This document shows, in pieces, positions 36,494 through 38,947 of a stretch of 38,947 bases of DNA. The notes below the pieces were generated by a model, which was given only the letters and a program-made list of their open reading frames with translations, did not search any database and was not told where the DNA came from. Each line of letters begins with the position of its first letter. Within the stretch, counting starts at the first letter, position 1. The stretch lies in the NCBI GenBank assembly GCA_026989275.1, contig JALSJQ010000049.1, positions 1 through 38,947 of the forward strand, in the 5' to 3' direction. The stretch comes from Albidovulum sp. GTDB lineage: Bacteria > Pseudomonadota > Alphaproteobacteria > Rhodobacterales > Rhodobacteraceae. Both the position numbers and the translations under genes were made by a program.

Positions 36494-36694
36494 GCTCCCC
36501 CGCCGGGGCGCCTCGCTACCGGCAGCGGCCGCCGCGGAGCGGCTTCCGGGGCCCGATCGGGCAGGTGTCGATCCGGCCGGCGGAACCGGCCTTGCGCCGC
36601 CGGCCGCGGTCTGCATCATGCCCGAAGGGCCGGGCCGCCGGCGCGGATGCGGAGGACACGGGGGCATGCCATGCCAGGACAGGAGGAGTTGTCC

Positions 36695-37357
36695 ATGATC
36701 GCCGATCTCTGGCCCGCTCTCGGCTCGCCGCCGGGCCATCTCGCCCTGGCGGCGGTGCTCGGCTATCTCCTCGGCTCCGTTCCCTTCGGCCTTGTCATCG
36801 CCCGGCTCCTGGGGCTCGGCGACATCCGCCGCATCGGCTCGGGCAATATCGGCGCGACCAACGTGCTGAGAACGGGCAACCGCCTCGCCGCCCTCCTCAC
36901 GCTGATCCTTGACAGCGGCAAGGGGGCGGCGGCGGTGCTCGTTGCCCGGCAGATCGCGGCCGAGGATGCGGTCCAGATCGCCGGCTTTGCGGCTTTCCTC
37001 GGCCATTGTTACCCGGTCTGGCTCGGCTTTCGTGGCGGCAAGGGGGTGGCGACCTTTCTCGGCACGCTCCTCGCCCTCGACCCGCCGACCGGAATCGCGG
37101 CCTGCGGCACCTGGCTCGCCGTCGCCCTGCTCCTGCGCATTTCCTCGCTTTCGGCCCTCGTCGCCGCGGCGCTGGCGCCGCTGTGGGCCGTGCTCCTCGG
37201 CCGGAGCGAGATCGCCCTTCTGGCCGCCGTTCTCGCCGCGCTCGTCTGGTGGCGCCACCGCGCCAACATCGCCCGGCTCCTGACCGGCACCGAGCCGCGA
37301 ATCGGCCAGGGGCGGCAGGCCGCCGGAGACAGCCGCCATCCCGATTCCGATGGCTGA
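36695..37357 (+). CDS. plsY: Acyl-phosphate glycerol-3-phosphate acyltransferase
   Basis: This 220-residue inner-membrane enzyme transfers an acyl group from acyl-phosphate to glycerol 3-phosphate, the first step of phospholipid synthesis. Family motifs: GSVPFGLVIAR, IGSGNIGATNVLRTG (substrate loop), DSGKGAAAVL, and the HCYPVWLGFRGGKGVATFLG glycine-rich loop. About five membrane helices are visible. The ATG at 36695 is chosen because AGGAGG lies 8 bases upstream; an ATG at 36671 lacks one. It is 272 bases downstream of the dihydroorotase-like gene. Confidence 0.96.
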   Translation: MIADLWPALGSPPGHLALAAVLGYLLGSVPFGLVIARLLGLGDIRRIGSGNIGATNVLRTGNRLAALLTLILDSGKGAAAVLVARQIAAEDAVQIAGFAAFLGHCYPVWLGFRGGKGVATFLGTLLALDPPTGIAACGTWLAVALLLRISSLSALVAAALAPLWAVLLGRSEIALLAAVLAALVWWRHRANIARLLTGTEPRIGQGRQAAGDSRHPDSDG

Positions 37358-37594
37358 AGGGCGGCCGCTGCCGCTTCCTGCGGCATCCGTGCCCGCCACG
37401 GGGCACCCCGCCGTCCCATGCCCGCCCCGGGCGCCATTCGTCCCGAACGGATCCGGCGCCTTTCGGCCATGGGCGCGTGTGACACTTCGTCAGCATGGCC
37501 TCGGCCCCGGCTCGACCTATCTTGGAGCCGACGGCCCCCGTGAAGGGCCGGAGAACACCACGAACCCGACACACGCCCCAGCAGCGAGGCTCCC

Positions 37595-38080
37595 ATGACC
37601 CGGCTCACTCCCCTTGCCCCGGAAATCGTCCTCTCCCGCAGGAGCGAAGAGGAGGACGGCGGCGAACGCCCCCTCGCCCCGGCCCTCCGGAACGGCTGGC
37701 GCCTCAAGTGCCCCCGTTGCGGCCAGGGCCCGCTGATGAAGGCCTATCTCAAGACCCATGACCATTGCGTGGTCTGCGACGAGCCGCTGCATCACCACCG
37801 GGCCGATGACGGGCCGGCCTACACCACCATCCTCGTCGGCGGCCATGTGATGGCGCCGTTCCTGATGGCGACCTATACCTTCTTCGACCCGAACCCGCTG
37901 GTCGTTGCCGTGGGCTTCTCGACCGCCTTCACCGCCCTTTCGCTCTGGATGCTGCCGCGGATGAAGGGACTTTTCGTCGCCTTCCAGTGGGCCAAGCGGA
38001 TGCACGGCTTCGGCGAAGCCGTGGGCTCCGATGCGCCGCTCGGAAAGGAAGACGCACCGAAAGACACCGAGAGAGGCTGA
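37595..38080 (+). CDS. DUF983 family membrane protein
   Basis: A 161-residue protein with a zinc-ribbon-like N-terminal half, C39-P-R-C42 and C58-V-V-C61, then the family signature ADDGPAYTTILVGGHV and two membrane helices at about 75-95 and 101-121. DUF983 proteins are common in alphaproteobacteria and their function is not known; the cysteines suggest metal binding at the membrane. A charged C-terminal tail follows (SDAPLGKEDAPKDTERG). The ATG at 37595 has only a weak ribosome binding site (GCGAGG). The 237 bases upstream contain no other gene. Confidence 0.9.
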   Translation: MTRLTPLAPEIVLSRRSEEEDGGERPLAPALRNGWRLKCPRCGQGPLMKAYLKTHDHCVVCDEPLHHHRADDGPAYTTILVGGHVMAPFLMATYTFFDPNPLVVAVGFSTAFTALSLWMLPRMKGLFVAFQWAKRMHGFGEAVGSDAPLGKEDAPKDTERG

Positions 38081-38293
38081 ACCCGGCTCGTGCCGAACCG
38101 CCTTCGCCTCGGCAGGTCCGGTTTCCGGGGGTGGAGGGAGAGGGAAAGGCCCGAAGACGCAACCGCCGGCCGAAGCCGCCTGGGGGCGGCGCCGCCCGCT
38201 CCTTGCCCGGAGGATATTCCCCCGTGCCGCCGAAGCGCCAAGGAAGAACCGCGAATCCCTCCCGAAATACACTGCAGCGCAGCGATCCGGGCC

Positions 38294-38322
38294 TTGCCAT
38301 GCCCGGCCGCAGCCGCTAAATC
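38294..38322 (+). promoter_or_regulatory. Candidate tRNA-Ser promoter
   Basis: TTGCCA (38294-38299, five of six) and TAAATC (38317-38322) are 17 bases apart. Transcription would begin almost at the mature 5' end, so either the precursor leader is very short or a promoter further upstream is used. Confidence 0.35.
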
Positions 38323-38329
38323 CGTCGGT

Positions 38330-38421
38330 GGAGACGTGGCCGAGTGGTCGAAGGCGCTCCCCTGCTAAGGGAGTAGGCCCTTAACGGGGCCTCGTGGGTT
38401 CGAATCCCATCGTCTCCGCCA
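38330..38421 (+). tRNA. tRNA-Ser (anticodon GCU)
   Basis: A class II tRNA with a 7-bp acceptor stem, GGAGACG (38330-38336) with CGTCTCC (38411-38417). Also seen are D-arm GCCGAGTGGTCGAAGGC, anticodon stem CTCCC/GGGAG with loop CTGCTAA (anticodon GCT at 38364-38366), a long variable arm (TAGGCCCTTAACGGGGCCTC), and T-arm GTGGGTTCGAATCCCAT. The discriminator base is G at 38418, and CCA is encoded at 38419-38421. It reads AGC and AGU serine codons. Confidence 0.98.
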
Positions 38422-38577
38422 CCCAATTCCAAAAACAAGAGATATTCCAGAGCATTGTGGCAAGAACCGCAAGGCGGCTTCCCCAATCGTTCCCCCAGTT
38501 CGCAGGAATTCGAGGCGAATGGCGATCTCTTGCCGGCGCATTGGCACCTCCCCGAACCTTTTTTCTTGGTGTTTCTA

Positions 38578-38947
38578 GGTTCTGTTGACGTTCAGGATTC
38601 CCAAAGGGTGTGATTTCTGATTCAAGGTTGCAAACAACAGGAGAGCAGCCTTGATCCGTCGTGTTTTGACCGATGCCCAATGGGCAATCATGGAACCATA
38701 CTGCCTTGGCAAGCCAACCGATCCCGGCCAGACGGGACGCGATCCACGCCTGTTCATGGAAGCGGTGCTGTGGATTGTGCGAACCGGCGCGCAGTGGCGC
38801 GAGTTGCCGAGCGAGTTTGGCAAGTGGAACTCGGTGTTCAAGCGGCCCCATTGATGGGTTAAAGTGGATGTTTTCTATCGCATGTTCAAGGCATTGGTCG
38901 CAGATTCGGACTTCGAATACGCAATGATAGACGGCACGATCGTCAAG
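38578..38947 (+). mobile_element. Left part of an IS5-family insertion sequence, cut by the window end
   Basis: The element seems to begin with GGTTCTGTTGACGTTCAGG directly after a TA dinucleotide (38576-38577), the typical IS427-group target. It contains the start of a transposase reading rightwards and runs off the window. The sequence is visibly less GC-rich than the chromosome around it. The right inverted repeat is not in the window, so the exact left boundary is inferred. Confidence 0.65.
38651..38947 (+). pseudogene. IS5-family (IS427-group) transposase, interrupted and partial
   Basis: From a TTG at 38651 the frame encodes IRRVLTDAQWAIMEPYCLG, then DPRLFMEAVLWIVRTGAQWR and ELPSEFGKWNSVFKRPH, the N-terminal DUF4096-like domain of IS5 transposases. 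An in-frame TGA at 38852-38854 interrupts it, but the same frame continues with WVKVDVFYRMFKALVADSDF and EYAMIDGTIVK to the window end, carrying the first DDE-motif Asp (MIDGTIV). The simplest reading is a nonsense change, for example CGA to TGA. The start codon has only a modest ribosome binding site (GGAGAG). Confidence 0.75.

Noticed and set aside
38365-38851. Minus-strand open frames across tRNA-Ser whose translations contain WDSNPRGPV and MGFEPTRPR
   Set aside because: These peptides are well-known false translations of the antisense strand of serine tRNA genes. The rest of the frames matches nothing and overlaps the IS transposase antisense.

Overview
This is a very GC-rich, gene-dense chromosomal segment from an alphaproteobacterium, most likely of the order Rhodobacterales. 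That placement is an inference from three things: the order tolQ-tolR-tolA-tolB-pal-cpoB-tilS-ftsH, the FtsH N-terminus ([10 protein letters not shown]), and a DUF1127 small protein beside a multidomain FAD/GcvT-type demethylating dehydrogenase. Almost all genes are chromosomal housekeeping genes. The two window edges have visibly lower GC, and the right edge lies inside an IS5-family insertion sequence, so the window may be a contig that broke at repeats.

Layout. 1-2.1 kb: tpiA (+) converges on an APH-fold phosphotransferase gene (-). 2.2-3.5 kb: an acyl-CoA dehydrogenase gene diverges from the phosphotransferase gene; the two domains are fused in animal ACAD10/11. 3.5-4.5 kb: a CorA-type channel gene (-), followed by about 680 bases without a gene. 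5.2-17.2 kb: one long minus-strand block read as ruvC-ruvA-ruvB-ybgC, then tolQ-tolR-tolA-tolB-pal-cpoB, then tilS and ftsH, covering Holliday-junction processing, the Tol-Pal envelope system, tRNA-Ile lysidinylation and the membrane AAA protease. 17.4-22.5 kb: a DUF1127 gene with a structured leader (+), then on the minus strand rpsD, a MATE transporter, msrA, prmA and a small membrane protein. 22.6-27.2 kb: panC-panB (-) divergent from a dimethylglycine/sarcosine dehydrogenase-like gene (+). 27.3-33.9 kb (-): a uracil-DNA glycosylase, then moaB-adaptor-RND permease as a compact unit. 34-38.1 kb (+): pyrB, a catalytically dead pyrC homologue, plsY and a DUF983 gene. 38.3 kb to the end: tRNA-Ser(GCU), a lower-GC spacer and the start of the insertion sequence, whose transposase frame carries an in-frame stop.

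How the genes work together. The Tol-Pal genes are packed with stop/start overlaps (tolR/tolA 4 nt, tolA/tolB 1 nt), which suggests translational coupling. pyrB and the pseudo-dihydroorotase probably form one ATCase holoenzyme, so an active dihydroorotase must lie elsewhere. panC and panB supply two steps of pantothenate synthesis. I found no clear new multi-gene system. The best leads are the divergent kinase-like/acyl-CoA dehydrogenase pair (a possible hydroxyacyl-CoA route), a cysteine-free family-4-like uracil-DNA glycosylase, the dead dihydroorotase, an RND permease with an extra C-terminal membrane segment pair, and the promoter-palindrome-hairpin leader of the DUF1127 gene.

Protein identities rest on motif and family recognition from memory. 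No database search was possible.
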